Shown here in pieces: positions 24,801 through 32,224 of a DNA stretch of 64,000 nucleotides; the stretch's first letter is position 1; each line of letters opens with the position of its first letter. The translations under genes and the position numbers were made by a program. A model generated the notes under the pieces. It was not told where the DNA came from, did no database searches, and saw only the letters and a program-made list of their open reading frames with translations. Source of the DNA: Desmodus rotundus (taxonomy: Eukaryota > Chordata > Mammalia > Chiroptera > Phyllostomidae). Location: contig NC_071387.1 in the NCBI RefSeq assembly GCF_022682495.2, positions 199,122,143 through 199,186,142 of the forward strand, given 5' to 3'.

Positions 24801-27800
24801 TATTTGGATTTTCTTTCAAATTGAACCTGTCTACTCGCCCGGAAAAATTCCTTGGAGATATTGAAGTCTGGAACCAAGCTGAAAAAGTAAGTGGTGTTTT
24901 TCAGGGCGCTCGAATTCTGTTTGAATGAAGTTGGCTCCCTCCGCAATGTAAGAAAGCTGAGCCTCTTTAAATGGATAAAAGCAAAAGGAAATTGGAAATG
25001 GTTCCTAGGTTTGAGTAAGCTAGTTTTTTCTGTATGATTTTCTGTCTAGAAATACTTCGATGTGTTTTCAGTCATCAAGCTGTAACCTTGAAAAGGGATT
25101 TGTACGTGAGCAGGTTTAAGTGGGCAAGATGACAGAGCAGAGAATAGTGACCTGGGAAAGCATCATGGTATTTTTGGTCTCAAATTAGATCAGGAGAAGT
25201 TGCAGAGGAACAAAAATTAAACTCGATTTTGCTTTATCTTTAGCAACTGGAAAATAGTCTGAATGAATTTGGTGAAAAGTGGGAGTTAAACCCTGGAGAT
25301 GGAGCTTTCTATGGTCCAAAGGTCAGTACCAACATAGATTTGAGTGATGTGACTTTTATTTCCGGGTGAAGAGATTGCTTTAAGTTTTAAAAAAGGGGAG
25401 GAGCCAGCCCCGATACAACTATGGAGTGCAGCTTCAGTGTAGACAGCGTCTTACAATAACCCAATCTGTGCCTCAGATCGACATCCAGATTAAAGATGCC
25501 ATCGGCCGGTACCACCAGTGTGCGACAATCCAGCTGGACTTCCAGTTGCCCATCAGGTTTAATCTTACATTTGTAAAGTGAGTTTCCAGCGTCTGTTCTG
25601 AATATTCTTCCAGGACATGTCATGATGTGTGTGCGTGTGTGTTTACATACATAGAAATAAAATAATGTAAAATAAAGGTGTGTGTGGGTGTGTGGGTGTG
25701 TATGTATATATGGAAAACAATTATTTTTTCTTTCTAGCCATGATGGTGACGATAAAAAACGGCCAGTGATTGTCCACCGGGCCATCTTGGGATCAGTGGA
25801 AAGAATGATTGCTATCCTCACGGAAAACTACGGGGGCAAATGGTAATTGTCATCAGAGTTTCCTTCTTTTCCTATCAGGCAGCGCAGATTAGCTATAAGC
25901 AATGTCTGCTGTCCAATTCAGTTACGTGATGGAAAGGGAGAATCGTTGCAATCAGTCACTTCTAATTAATGACAAGTATTCACAAAGTGAGGAATCACAA
26001 TTAGAACCCAAATTTTTTAGCTGAAAGAATATTTCTTGGGAGTAATTATTTTTATGTCACAGTTTGATTTTGTTGAGTGTTATATAATACTTTCTAATTA
26101 GGAATTATTATTCAGGAAGGAGCATATTTGTTATTTTGATTGCTTTTTGAGCAATTTGATGTTTCTGTCTGTGTAAACAAGAGTAGGCTTTGGCTTAGCA
26201 CGCTCAGTATTGCTGACGGTGACAGGCAAGTATTTTGACACTCTTTAGCAGCTACGTGGTTTTTAAATTGAGAGTACAGACTCCAAGCCAATCAACAGTT
26301 TTGTGTCGTTTTTTCATAAGATCATGTTCTTGCCGGAAACATATGAGCACACAACTTTCATTTTATTTTCTAAGCAGTTTTGTCTGGGCCCACGCTTTGT
26401 AAAGCCAATAGAAAACAGCACCAAGTTATAAAACACCCATTGCATAGAGCCCGCTGTACTAATTGTGTTGATACAAAACTTCTGTGAAATGTTGTAAATC
26501 TGTTTTGTCTCAGAGCAGTCATTTCCGTTTTCTTTATAATTTGGTTAGTTTAGACATGAAGGGGAGTTTGTCATACTTGTCAGTGAAATAAGATAATCTG
26601 TTTCAGTTATATTTCACAGAATCAAAGCAAATGTGGGAAACACTCTCTCCGTGACATCTAGGGAATAGGGGGACCCTCAGCTCGTTGTTCTGCCCAGCCG
26701 GTGGCAGGTGGGAAAGGCCACAGCTGGGCGGGTTTCAGTGCCTACTCCAGCCTTTTCCTGATGTAGCAGAACAACTTGGAGTAGAGGCACGATCGAGAGG
26801 CACACTGACATGCCTGCAGCTTCGGGAGGGCTTGACAGCTGCAACACCCGAAAGGGAGAGGTGCGGGTGGGTCATCTTTTACTAAGTAGTGAAACACACT
26901 CACTCTTACCACGTACCTGCTCCTGTTACCATCCATTTCAATGTGCCGGATGCCGCAAAATGGATCTTGAATGAAGTAAAGGCAGTTTGTGCTCCCCCCA
27001 TGGAGAATAAGTAATAAAACAATGCTTGGGCGAAATAACTTTTTAAATAAAATAACTCAAATCACTAAGTGTGGTTCTTTAGCAGCTCGTTAACCCCTGT
27101 GGCAGCCAGTGCGTGCTGTTCTCTTCCCTGATGCATTGAAGTGGGAGGCATAGTCCGTGCCCCCGATTTGCTTTGCCATCTGCTTAGCAAGACAAAACTT
27201 CAGTTACAGATTTTTTTTTTTAGGGTTTTTTGCTCCTTCATCTTCCTTTATTTTAGTCTTTATTGGATATTGAAAAAAAGCCATGTTTTTGAAGGGGGGC
27301 CTTGTGTGTTTCAGAAAGAGAGATGGAAGAGTAGACTAACAACGAATGTGCCATCCTTGTTTAGGAAAGTCCACATTAAATATTTTTAATTTCTTCTTAA
27401 GGCCCTTCTGGCTGTCTCCTCGCCAGGTAATGGTAGTTCCGGTGGGACCAACATGTGATGAATATGCCCAAAAGGTAATCATTAAATATACGACTTTTTG
27501 TTCAGTGTAACATCTGTCATTCGGCTTTTCAAATTCCATAAGCTATATCCTTGGTAAATCAAGCTGCTTATGATATAAAGAAACGTTACTGTTTTCAGTG
27601 TTACTATCTTAAGCGTGAATGGATTGCATGACCTCTTTACTGCTTTTCTACATGGTTCCGTGATCAGAAGACATAGTTTGCGTGGTGTTTTATGTGCGCT
27701 TCTGTCTTCTTTGTTTTTTGTTAGCAAATAGCCAGTGCCTCAATGTGAGATACAAATTCAGGTGCATAATGCAGTGTAACTTGCTCTAGTTGCTCTTTGA

Positions 27801-30573
27801 CTCCAAGAGTAATTTGGCTTCATTTTTAATGCAAATTTCTTCAGGTATTTGAAACCCTCCTTTAATGGCATGCCAGACCAATATTTTGCCCTGCCCGCCA
27901 ACAAACTGCCTTACTAACAGGTGTAGAAATATCCCTTCATTCGTCACACCCTGCAGATGATGCTAGTCTGTTTTGTTATAGCAACAATTGTATACTAAGA
28001 AATACTAAATTATTGAAAGTTATGTTACTAAAAAGCATTGTTTCACAGTTGCCAGTTAAAAGTAATGGTTAGTTAAAGCAGACAAAACTCCAGGTGTCAT
28101 TGTGTAGTCTTGTAACATCCAGACCACGTTTCCAGATCATGTACATAACTTTCACTCAGGCCTCACCTGTGGTCCTTAAGGAATAAATGAACATTAAACC
28201 GGCTAATGAGCCAGCTGTTCTGACATGCCGTATTCCTGTACTGCACGCTGTAGTGGTAGCTATAGATAATGGGAATCAGCTGTGTTTCATGGGTAATTCA
28301 TTGTACTTCACCTTGTATGCACTACGAAAGCTCGTTCAGTAGGAAAAGGTTCATATTAGTTATTTCATTTCTTGGCTGGAAACAAGGCTGACCCCCTCCC
28401 CTTTGGGGGTAGGGTGGCATTTAAAACTATTTAGGGTGGGTTTTTATTTTGTGATTTTTAGGTTATATTGACTGAAGGTGGGGGGTTACTGGGGCTTAAT
28501 GCCTAGAGACCAGAGGTATTAAATAGTCATAATTACGGGGCCACTTCTCCACATGCAGAGTAGCCCAGCTCACCTGTGCACAAGGCCTGCATTGAGAATC
28601 TAAGACTTTATTCTTACAGTAGGTCACAGCAAAAGTGTAGTCTTATCCTGGTATTCTAATAAACTGTGTAAGACCCCTTGGAACTTTGCATAACTTATAA
28701 AATCCCGACAGGTTCACTGGTTAATGATGACTAAGGCATGAAAGCCTATTAGTGAAATAAAAATGCTTCATTCAGATCTTTTTGTTATATTTGTGGTAAC
28801 TGGTTGACAGGTAGATGAAAAATTAATCTAGTGTATTTAATTTACAATTAATACAGTATAATCTAGCATTTTGGGGGGGAAAGGAAAATATTGTTTACTT
28901 AATACACAAAGACGGGAGACAATAAAGTGAAATTAGTATTTTTTAAAAGGGGAAGAAGGCAATCAATAATAATAATAATGTCTAATGCAGTTCGGCCACT
29001 TTAAATTCCTGGAAGTTTATTTCAAGATGTTCTGATTTGATCTTTGGTTCTAACTTGTTCATCTGCCTCCTTCATTTCATAAGCTTTTTTTCCCCCTTTT
29101 TTGGGGGTGAATTTTCAATATACATGGGTATATAATGATGTGAAAAGAACAGTTGTTAGCCTGCTTTTTGGCATAAGACAACTTAGAAAGGAGAAAAGAG
29201 GCTACCTTTTATTGAGAACAAAATAACCTGATGGTTAGTTAATGATATAAAAAAAATCCAACAAATAAATTTGTTTCAACACATTTAAAGACTAGTTCAA
29301 TCAAAGGGAGTTCAATTAGTAGCTCTCCAGAAATAGTTTCATTTCCTGGTATTGAATTACAACCTGGTAATGTGTCCATTTCCTAAACCGTCAATGTACC
29401 CAATATTTACATGTTATCTCCCTTATCACATTGTGAAGGAACACACCATGTTGTGCTTGTATCCCCCATCAGGCCCCTGAGAATGGGAAAAATCTGTTCC
29501 CTCTTGTGTTTTCGGTGATTAGCTCGGTGCTCCGCACGTGGCAGGAAGAGCTTGCAGGTGCGCAAGGGGGCAAGTGCAGCAAGCAGGAAGTCGTTGGAAG
29601 GGGCCGAGATATGAGATGGGGCCTAACAAGCTTCCTTTCGGTCAAAAAGGAAATCAGCCTTGAGGGAAAAAAATTACTTCTTCATATTTCTTGAACTTGA
29701 TATTTTCTTTTATTAAGTTATTCTTAGAGACTAATTTTTAATGCTTACATAATTTCCCAAAGTACAGGTTAAATAAAATCATTCAAGTTCAAAATATAAT
29801 TCTCACTTTAGATCTGAAGAATTTTTTGTCTCTGTTTAAACAGGTGCGGCAGCAGTTCCACGATGCCAAACTCATGGTGGACATCGATCTGGACGCGGGC
29901 TGCACGTTAAATAAGAAGATCAGAAATGCACAGTTAGCCCAGTATAACTTCATCCTAGGTAAGAAAGGGAACTGCCCAGGAAGAGCTGCAAACCTTAGGA
30001 AACCTCTGAAATCTGGAGGCTTCGGCTTAAGACAGTCGTGGTGGTCAGTTTAGTTCCTTTCAATCCTGATTCTTAAACTATTAAGTTTGTTCAGTTGGTA
30101 TAAGAAAGGAAAATTTCAGTGTGAAAAAGAATAATCTCTATAAAGATCTGTCTAAAAGTTTTCTCCCTGTTCATCTTTTATTTCTTCAAGTGGTAAGTTC
30201 TTACTAAGTTGCCTGGACTAAGCAACTCAATAAGCACAGCAGTTTCAGTCATTACAAACTGTTGGGGTTTTTTAATGAGTAGATTTTTTAAAAATCAGTT
30301 GCTCGACTCTGTATGGTCACCTGTACATTGCAATCAGAAGCTATACAGGGTAGGGTGGTTTTTGGGCCCTGGGATCATTTCTGTTTGAGTGTCCAGTGAG
30401 GACTCCTGTTGTCTTTCGTTTCAGTGGTGGGTGAGAAGGAGAAGACCAGCGGCACGGTTAACATCCGCACGAGAGATAACAAGGTGCACGGAGAGCGCAC
30501 TGTTTCCGAAACCATCGCGCGGCTGCAGCAGCTCCAGCAGTCCCGCAGCAAACAGGCGGAGGAAGAATTTTAA
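6486..30573 (+). CDS. TARS1: Threonine--tRNA ligase 1, cytoplasmic (whole gene span, 19 coding exons)
   Basis: This class II aminoacyl-tRNA synthetase activates threonine with ATP and charges tRNA-Thr in the cytosol. Splicing the 19 exons listed below gives 722 codons plus stop without a break; human TARS1 has 723. Order of parts: lysine-rich eukaryotic extension (about 1-80), TGS domain (about 81-148), editing domain with HSSAH (H154, H158) and C260/H264, class II core (about 325-615) with zinc ligands C412, H463 and H589, motif 2 R441 and motif 3 R598, then the anticodon-binding domain (about 616-722). Relative to E. coli ThrRS, the core and C260/H264 residues sit at a constant offset of 78, which supports the splicing; H154/H158 sit at 81. 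All 18 introns are GT-AG. No disabling change is seen, so the gene looks functional. The first exon reads MSEK where human has one more residue. Confidence 0.98.
7910..8065 (-). mobile_element. Ancient LINE-1 3' fragment, antisense (tentative)
   Basis: The run 'gtaacttgtttctttttgct' followed by 'taatatagtcaactttccat' resembles the reverse complement of mammalian LINE-1 3' UTRs of older subfamilies. Divergence is high and both edges are uncertain. Confidence 0.4.
8095..8270 (-). mobile_element. MIR SINE
   Basis: The plus strand shows the full antisense MIR signature in order: 'gtgtattgagtgctgactat', 'cacatgtattacctcattca', 'ttgttatccccattatacag' and 'atgaggaaacaggcatagca'. The later part after about 8245 fades into unique sequence. 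Confidence 0.85.
9183..9565 (+). mobile_element. Old LINE-1 3' end, sense
   Basis: Reads in order like the 3' end of LINE-1 ORF2 and UTR: 'aaatggataagtggacgatg', 'atgctaagtgaagcaggcca', 'gatgagaatgttctccatcg' and 'tgtgcactttatgtcagtga'. It is strongly diverged and 5'-truncated, and lies in sense with TARS1 inside intron 1. Confidence 0.8.
9690..9845 (+). mobile_element. MIR SINE carrying an ATA microsatellite
   Basis: Matches the MIR core in order: 'tgccacttacaggctgtgag', 'ttcttatctgtaaaacagga' and 'ccacctcacagggtcgctgt'. The 'ataataatag' part of the MIR consensus has expanded into the ATA repeat at 9773-9806. Confidence 0.8.
9773..9806 (+). repeat. (TAA)n microsatellite
   Basis: About eleven uninterrupted TAA units lie inside the MIR element, probably grown from its own A/T-rich triplets. 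Confidence 0.95.
9972..10179 (+). mobile_element. hAT-Charlie-type non-autonomous DNA element
   Basis: Starts 'cagggtttctcggcctc' and ends 'ggttgagaacctctg', the paired ends of a common old mammalian hAT family. The middle carries 'tccctggcctctacccacta' and 'tgtctccagacattgccaaa'. A second, shorter copy lies at 50897-51018. The exact subfamily name is not assigned. Confidence 0.75.
11077..11157 (+). CDS. TARS1: TARS1 coding exon 2 (residues 19-45)
   Basis: An 81-nt, phase-0 exon between ATCTAG and GTAAAC. It encodes a highly charged piece with a run [13 protein letters not shown], part of the eukaryote-specific N-terminal extension ahead of the TGS domain. The alternative acceptor four bases downstream (GGCAG) would break the frame, so the upstream AG was chosen. 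Confidence 0.96.
11158..13982 (+). other. TARS1: TARS1 intron 2
   Basis: A 2.8-kb intron. It holds a short TCC microsatellite (12325-12346) and AT-rich low-complexity sequence near 13760-13800. I recognise no other repeat or exon with confidence. Confidence 0.8.
12325..12346 (+). repeat. (TCC)n microsatellite
   Basis: Seven consecutive TCC units within TARS1 intron 2. Confidence 0.9.
13983..14173 (+). CDS. TARS1: TARS1 coding exon 3 (residues 46-109)
   Basis: A 191-nt exon between CGTGCAG and GTAAAAG that ends two bases into codon 109. It starts LNPWPEYI, continues through a helical segment rich in K, E and A, and enters the TGS domain at about residue 81 ([11 protein letters not shown]). 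TGS domains are small beta-grasp modules found at the N-terminus of ThrRS. Confidence 0.97.
14174..17510 (+). other. TARS1: TARS1 intron 3
   Basis: A 3.3-kb intron, AT-rich throughout. I recognise no exon and no repeat with confidence. The donor is GTAAAAG and the acceptor GTAAG. Confidence 0.8.
17511..17634 (+). CDS. TARS1: TARS1 coding exon 4 (residues 109-150)
   Basis: A 124-nt exon completing S109 and ending in phase 0 before GTAAGT. It encodes the second half of the TGS domain ([13 protein letters not shown], then [18 protein letters not shown]). The acceptor AG is part of 'gtaag', an unusual but valid AG end. Confidence 0.97.
17635..18855 (+). other. TARS1: TARS1 intron 4
   Basis: A 1.2-kb intron between GTAAGT and TTTCAG. 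No exon or confident repeat seen. Confidence 0.8.
18856..18977 (+). CDS. TARS1: TARS1 coding exon 5 (residues 151-191)
   Basis: A 122-nt exon opening the editing domain. It carries [19 protein letters not shown], in which H154 and H158 form the HxxxH motif used to hydrolyse mischarged Ser-tRNA-Thr. It ends two bases into a glycine codon before GTAAGT. Confidence 0.97.
19477..19594 (+). CDS. TARS1: TARS1 coding exon 6 (residues 191-230)
   Basis: A 118-nt exon inside the editing domain. It starts [16 protein letters not shown] and continues through a charged helix ending LLEMFK, in phase 0 before GTAAAT. The preceding intron 5 (18978-19476) shows no repeat. Confidence 0.97.
19852..19916 (+). 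CDS. TARS1: TARS1 coding exon 7 (residues 231-252)
   Basis: A short 65-nt exon, [20 protein letters not shown] then Y and a split R252, within the editing domain. It is flanked by TTTTCAG and GTGAGAA. The intron to exon 8 is only 83 bp. Confidence 0.97.
20000..20078 (+). CDS. TARS1: TARS1 coding exon 8 (residues 252-278)
   Basis: A 79-nt exon with [20 protein letters not shown]260 and H264 complete the editing site with H154 and H158. It ends in phase 0 before GTAAGC. Confidence 0.97.
20079..20837 (+). other. TARS1: TARS1 intron 8
   Basis: A 0.76-kb intron. The part from 20240 to 20370 is relatively CpG-rich and weakly resembles an old hAT element ('aaagctttgagactcactg'), but too diverged to call. 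No exon is seen. Confidence 0.65.
20838..20984 (+). CDS. TARS1: TARS1 coding exon 9 (residues 279-327)
   Basis: A 147-nt, phase-0 exon. It begins [20 protein letters not shown], the end of the editing domain, and runs through the linker helix [20 protein letters not shown] into the catalytic core. Confidence 0.98.
20985..22001 (+). other. TARS1: TARS1 intron 9
   Basis: A 1.0-kb intron. The stretch 21270-21400 looks like a weak antisense MIR ('ttttaagatgtggaaactga', then 'gtgacaacacagcaagtcc'). Nothing else was recognised. Confidence 0.65.
22002..22100 (+). CDS. TARS1: TARS1 coding exon 10 (residues 328-360)
   Basis: A 99-nt, phase-0 exon opening the class II catalytic core: [20 protein letters not shown], then the helix leading into motif 1 (YNTLMEFIR). 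It is flanked by ATCCAG and GTAAAC. Confidence 0.98.
22101..23049 (+). other. TARS1: TARS1 intron 10
   Basis: A 0.95-kb intron. More than half of it (22400-22935) looks like an ancient antisense LINE-1 3' end, listed separately. The acceptor is CTAAAAG. Confidence 0.7.
22400..22935 (-). mobile_element. Ancient LINE-1 3' end, antisense (tentative)
   Basis: Resembles the reverse complement of old LINE-1 3' UTRs: 'tttatccatgttattgttca', 'tattggtggacacggatgtg', 'ttttgaccagcctccttccg'. Highly diverged; the assignment rests on the order of several weak matches. Confidence 0.5.
23050..23216 (+). CDS. TARS1: TARS1 coding exon 11 (residues 361-416)
   Basis: A 167-nt exon containing motif 1 ([20 protein letters not shown]) and ending with MNCPGH plus two bases of C416. 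C412 is the first of three zinc ligands; the zinc selects threonine against valine. The donor is GTATTC. Confidence 0.98.
23217..24495 (+). other. TARS1: TARS1 intron 11
   Basis: A 1.3-kb intron holding a full-length antisense VES SINE (24091-24298) with diverged target-site copies. The rest shows only T-rich low complexity (23940-23970). Confidence 0.85.
24091..24298 (-). mobile_element. Full-length VES SINE, antisense to TARS1
   Basis: From left to right on the plus strand: A/T-rich tail ('gattttatttatttattttt'), purine-rich body ('ggagggagaagggagggaga'), then 'aaacatcaatgtgtggttgc' and the tRNA-like head with its B-box at 24231-24241. Diverged target-site copies flank it: 'ggatggtggtactacaattt' on the left (from 24072) and 'agatggtggtgttataattt' on the right (from 24300). 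The element is therefore complete but not young. Confidence 0.92.
24496..24658 (+). CDS. TARS1: TARS1 coding exon 12 (residues 416-470)
   Basis: A 163-nt exon with the heart of the active site: [20 protein letters not shown] followed by [15 protein letters not shown]441 is the motif 2 arginine that holds ATP and the adenylate; H463 is the second zinc ligand. It ends in phase 0 before GTGGGG. Confidence 0.98.
24749..24886 (+). CDS. TARS1: TARS1 coding exon 13 (residues 471-516)
   Basis: A 138-nt, phase-0 exon in the catalytic core: [20 protein letters not shown], then [20 protein letters not shown]. The upstream intron 12 is only 90 bp. The acceptor is TTAAAG. Confidence 0.98.
25244..25321 (+). 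CDS. TARS1: TARS1 coding exon 14 (residues 517-542)
   Basis: A 78-nt, phase-0 exon: [20 protein letters not shown] then AFYGPK, part of the catalytic core near the ATP site. It is flanked by CTTTAG and GTCAGT. Confidence 0.98.
25477..25577 (+). CDS. TARS1: TARS1 coding exon 15 (residues 543-576)
   Basis: A 101-nt exon: [20 protein letters not shown], then [13 protein letters not shown] and two bases of N576. The CATIQLDF strand lines the threonine and adenylate pocket in this family. Confidence 0.98.
25625..25710 (+). repeat. Imperfect (TG)n repeat
   Basis: Two TG-rich runs broken by 'acatacatag' and an A-rich stretch fill most of the 160-bp intron 15. Confidence 0.8.
25738..25842 (+). CDS. 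TARS1: TARS1 coding exon 16 (residues 576-611)
   Basis: A 105-nt exon: [20 protein letters not shown], then [16 protein letters not shown]589 is the third zinc ligand and R598 is the invariant motif 3 arginine. The donor GTAATT splits the tryptophan codon 611. Confidence 0.98.
25843..27401 (+). other. TARS1: TARS1 intron 16
   Basis: A 1.56-kb AT-rich intron. I recognise no exon and no repeat with confidence. Confidence 0.75.
27402..27474 (+). CDS. TARS1: TARS1 coding exon 17 (residues 611-635)
   Basis: A 73-nt exon completing W611 and encoding [15 protein letters not shown] then PTCDEYAQK. It joins the catalytic core to the anticodon-binding domain (HGTP_anticodon type). Confidence 0.98.
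27475..29843 (+). other. TARS1: TARS1 intron 17
   Basis: A 2.4-kb AT-rich intron between GTAATC and AAACAG. A short AAT run occurs at 28965-28979. No exon and no confident mobile element were seen. Confidence 0.75.
29844..29958 (+). CDS. TARS1: TARS1 coding exon 18 (residues 636-674)
   Basis: A 115-nt exon in the anticodon-binding domain: [38 protein letters not shown] and one base of V674. The donor is GTAAGA. Confidence 0.98.
29959..30424 (+). other. TARS1: TARS1 intron 18
   Basis: A 466-bp intron with no recognisable repeat or exon. The acceptor is TTTCAG. Confidence 0.8.
30425..30573 (+). CDS. TARS1: TARS1 coding exon 19 (residues 674-722 and stop)
   Basis: The last coding exon: [20 protein letters not shown], a helix ending [16 protein letters not shown], and TAA at 30571-30573. 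It completes the anticodon-binding fold and the acidic C-terminus typical of the vertebrate enzyme. Confidence 0.98.
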
Positions 30574-30806
30574 TGAAGAACTGGGCCATGACTGGCTCAG
30601 TGGGAAAAAATGAGCAGTTTTTCCATAACGTCCACTTTGTACCCTGGAAAACGTTAGTGTGTACTGGACTTGGCGGAGTCTGCGTGAGTGACTGCGGGGG
30701 TGAGCGTTTTTTGTCCTGGACAGGTTTCAGATAATGTGATTCTGAAGGAGATAATTAAAAGAGACACATTAAAATGATTTGATTCCTTAATTATGTGAGC
30801 ACTGAG

Positions 30807-30812
30807 AATAAA
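30807..30812 (+). terminator. TARS1: Candidate TARS1 polyadenylation signal, first
   Basis: A canonical AATAAA 234 bases after the stop codon. It could give a slightly shorter mRNA end than the second signal at 30874. Confidence 0.55.
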
Positions 30813-30873
30813 CCATGAGGAATGCTTCACTGTGATGAGGGATAACATTTTTGTGAATTTCATGCAGTTGAAA

Positions 30874-30879
30874 AATAAA
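30874..30879 (+). terminator. TARS1: Candidate TARS1 polyadenylation signal, second
   Basis: A canonical AATAAA 301 bases after the stop codon, followed at a suitable distance by T/G-rich sequence. It is the better supported of the two signals. Confidence 0.7.
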
Positions 30880-30895
30880 ATTTTTCAGTTTTGAT

Positions 30896-32224
30896 TGGAT
30901 TATGATATAAAAACAAAAATTTTAATTCCTGTAAGTTTCAAAAGACTTCTCTGGACTTCACGTGCATACTACACGGGTCCCTGGAACACACTGCATGACT
31001 CAGTGTTTACCTTTACGGTTTTACAGCAGACGGGGTGGAGGGGAGCAAGTCTCTGGGGTGTGCTGGTCTCCGATGGGGCAGGAGCTGGGTGCCAGCTTCC
31101 TGGTGACAGATACTGTTTTCATCTTCAGGCGTGCCACCTCTACTTCACTTCTTGGAGAGAAACCTTTCAACAATTAAAACCACTGTTCTGGGCCATTCGG
31201 TCTCCTGTTATGCAAATTCCCAATCCTCTCTTAAGGGATAATGTTTGAATTTTTCTACCAGTGAATGGTGATTGAAAGAACACCACAAAATAAGGAATTC
31301 CTTGCATAGCTGTATATGAATTTCTGTAATACAATCATCTTTAAAAGGCAACATCTTGGCAGTTTTCTCATAACCCCAATAGTGGGTTTGCAAGGGTCAC
31401 TGAAAGGCAAAGCCAGTTTGCATAGATTACCCCTCACTTTAATTAAGGAGATACGATCTTTAATCAGGAAGGTTTTTGAAATTTCATAATTAAGCCTTGC
31501 TTCTGACTGCCTTAAGACTTAGCCTTTGATAGGTTTGTGATTCATTATTATGTATGTCTTGAGAGAAGCTATAACCGAATCATGAACATCTAGTCAGAAT
31601 CATTTTAAAACAATGTTTTATTTCTTTAAAATTCACAGTATCTTTGCTTGGATATTTCTTCAGTTTTAAAAATTTCATATTACAGAATAATTTTGTCGTC
31701 CAAAGACCAACTATGGTTTTAGCTGAATTTTTCTTACCTATTTTATACTTAAAAGTAATAAATGGCTTGCTTGTACAATATATTAACAATTTCTTGAGAC
31801 ATTTACAGAAGCTTTATAAGTCTTTAAGAACTTAAAGATACAAAAGATACAGTAAAGACAGAGGTTGACAGAACTGACACCCAAAGAAACTGGTCTGTGA
31901 CCGGCCCCTGAGCCAACTCCTCACTTGCAGCGGAAGCACTAGGGGACCACCCACAAAGGGCTCTTACAGTCTGCAGGCTTATCCCATCAAAGCTCTTCTC
32001 TGTAGTCTGTTTTGTTTGCTTTCCTTCTCTTTTCTGGTAAGCAGTGCCTGTTCTATTTACTGACTCATTCATCTGTTCTGTTCAGGCATGTAACGAAAGA
32101 CCCCAACAGCTAAACCTTTACTGAGCATCTAGTCAATATATTGAGTGGTATCTTGGTAATTATATATGGGAAAAAATTGAGAACAATGACAGCGAAGTCG
32201 CAACCACTGTGTGATAAATTCTGT
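30896..32224. other. Intergenic DNA after TARS1
   Basis: AT-rich sequence with no recognised gene. Several AATAAA-like words occur but no coding exon precedes them. I see no confident repeat before the HAL1 insertion at 32242. Confidence 0.6.

Larger units (their letters stand above)
30574..30895 (+). other. TARS1: TARS1 3' UTR (end estimated)
   Basis: Follows the TAA directly. The end is placed about 15-20 bases after the second AATAAA, with a T/G-rich stretch ('tttttcagttttgattgg') following. It is a compact UTR of roughly 320 bases without recognised repeats. The cleavage site itself is inferred. Confidence 0.75.
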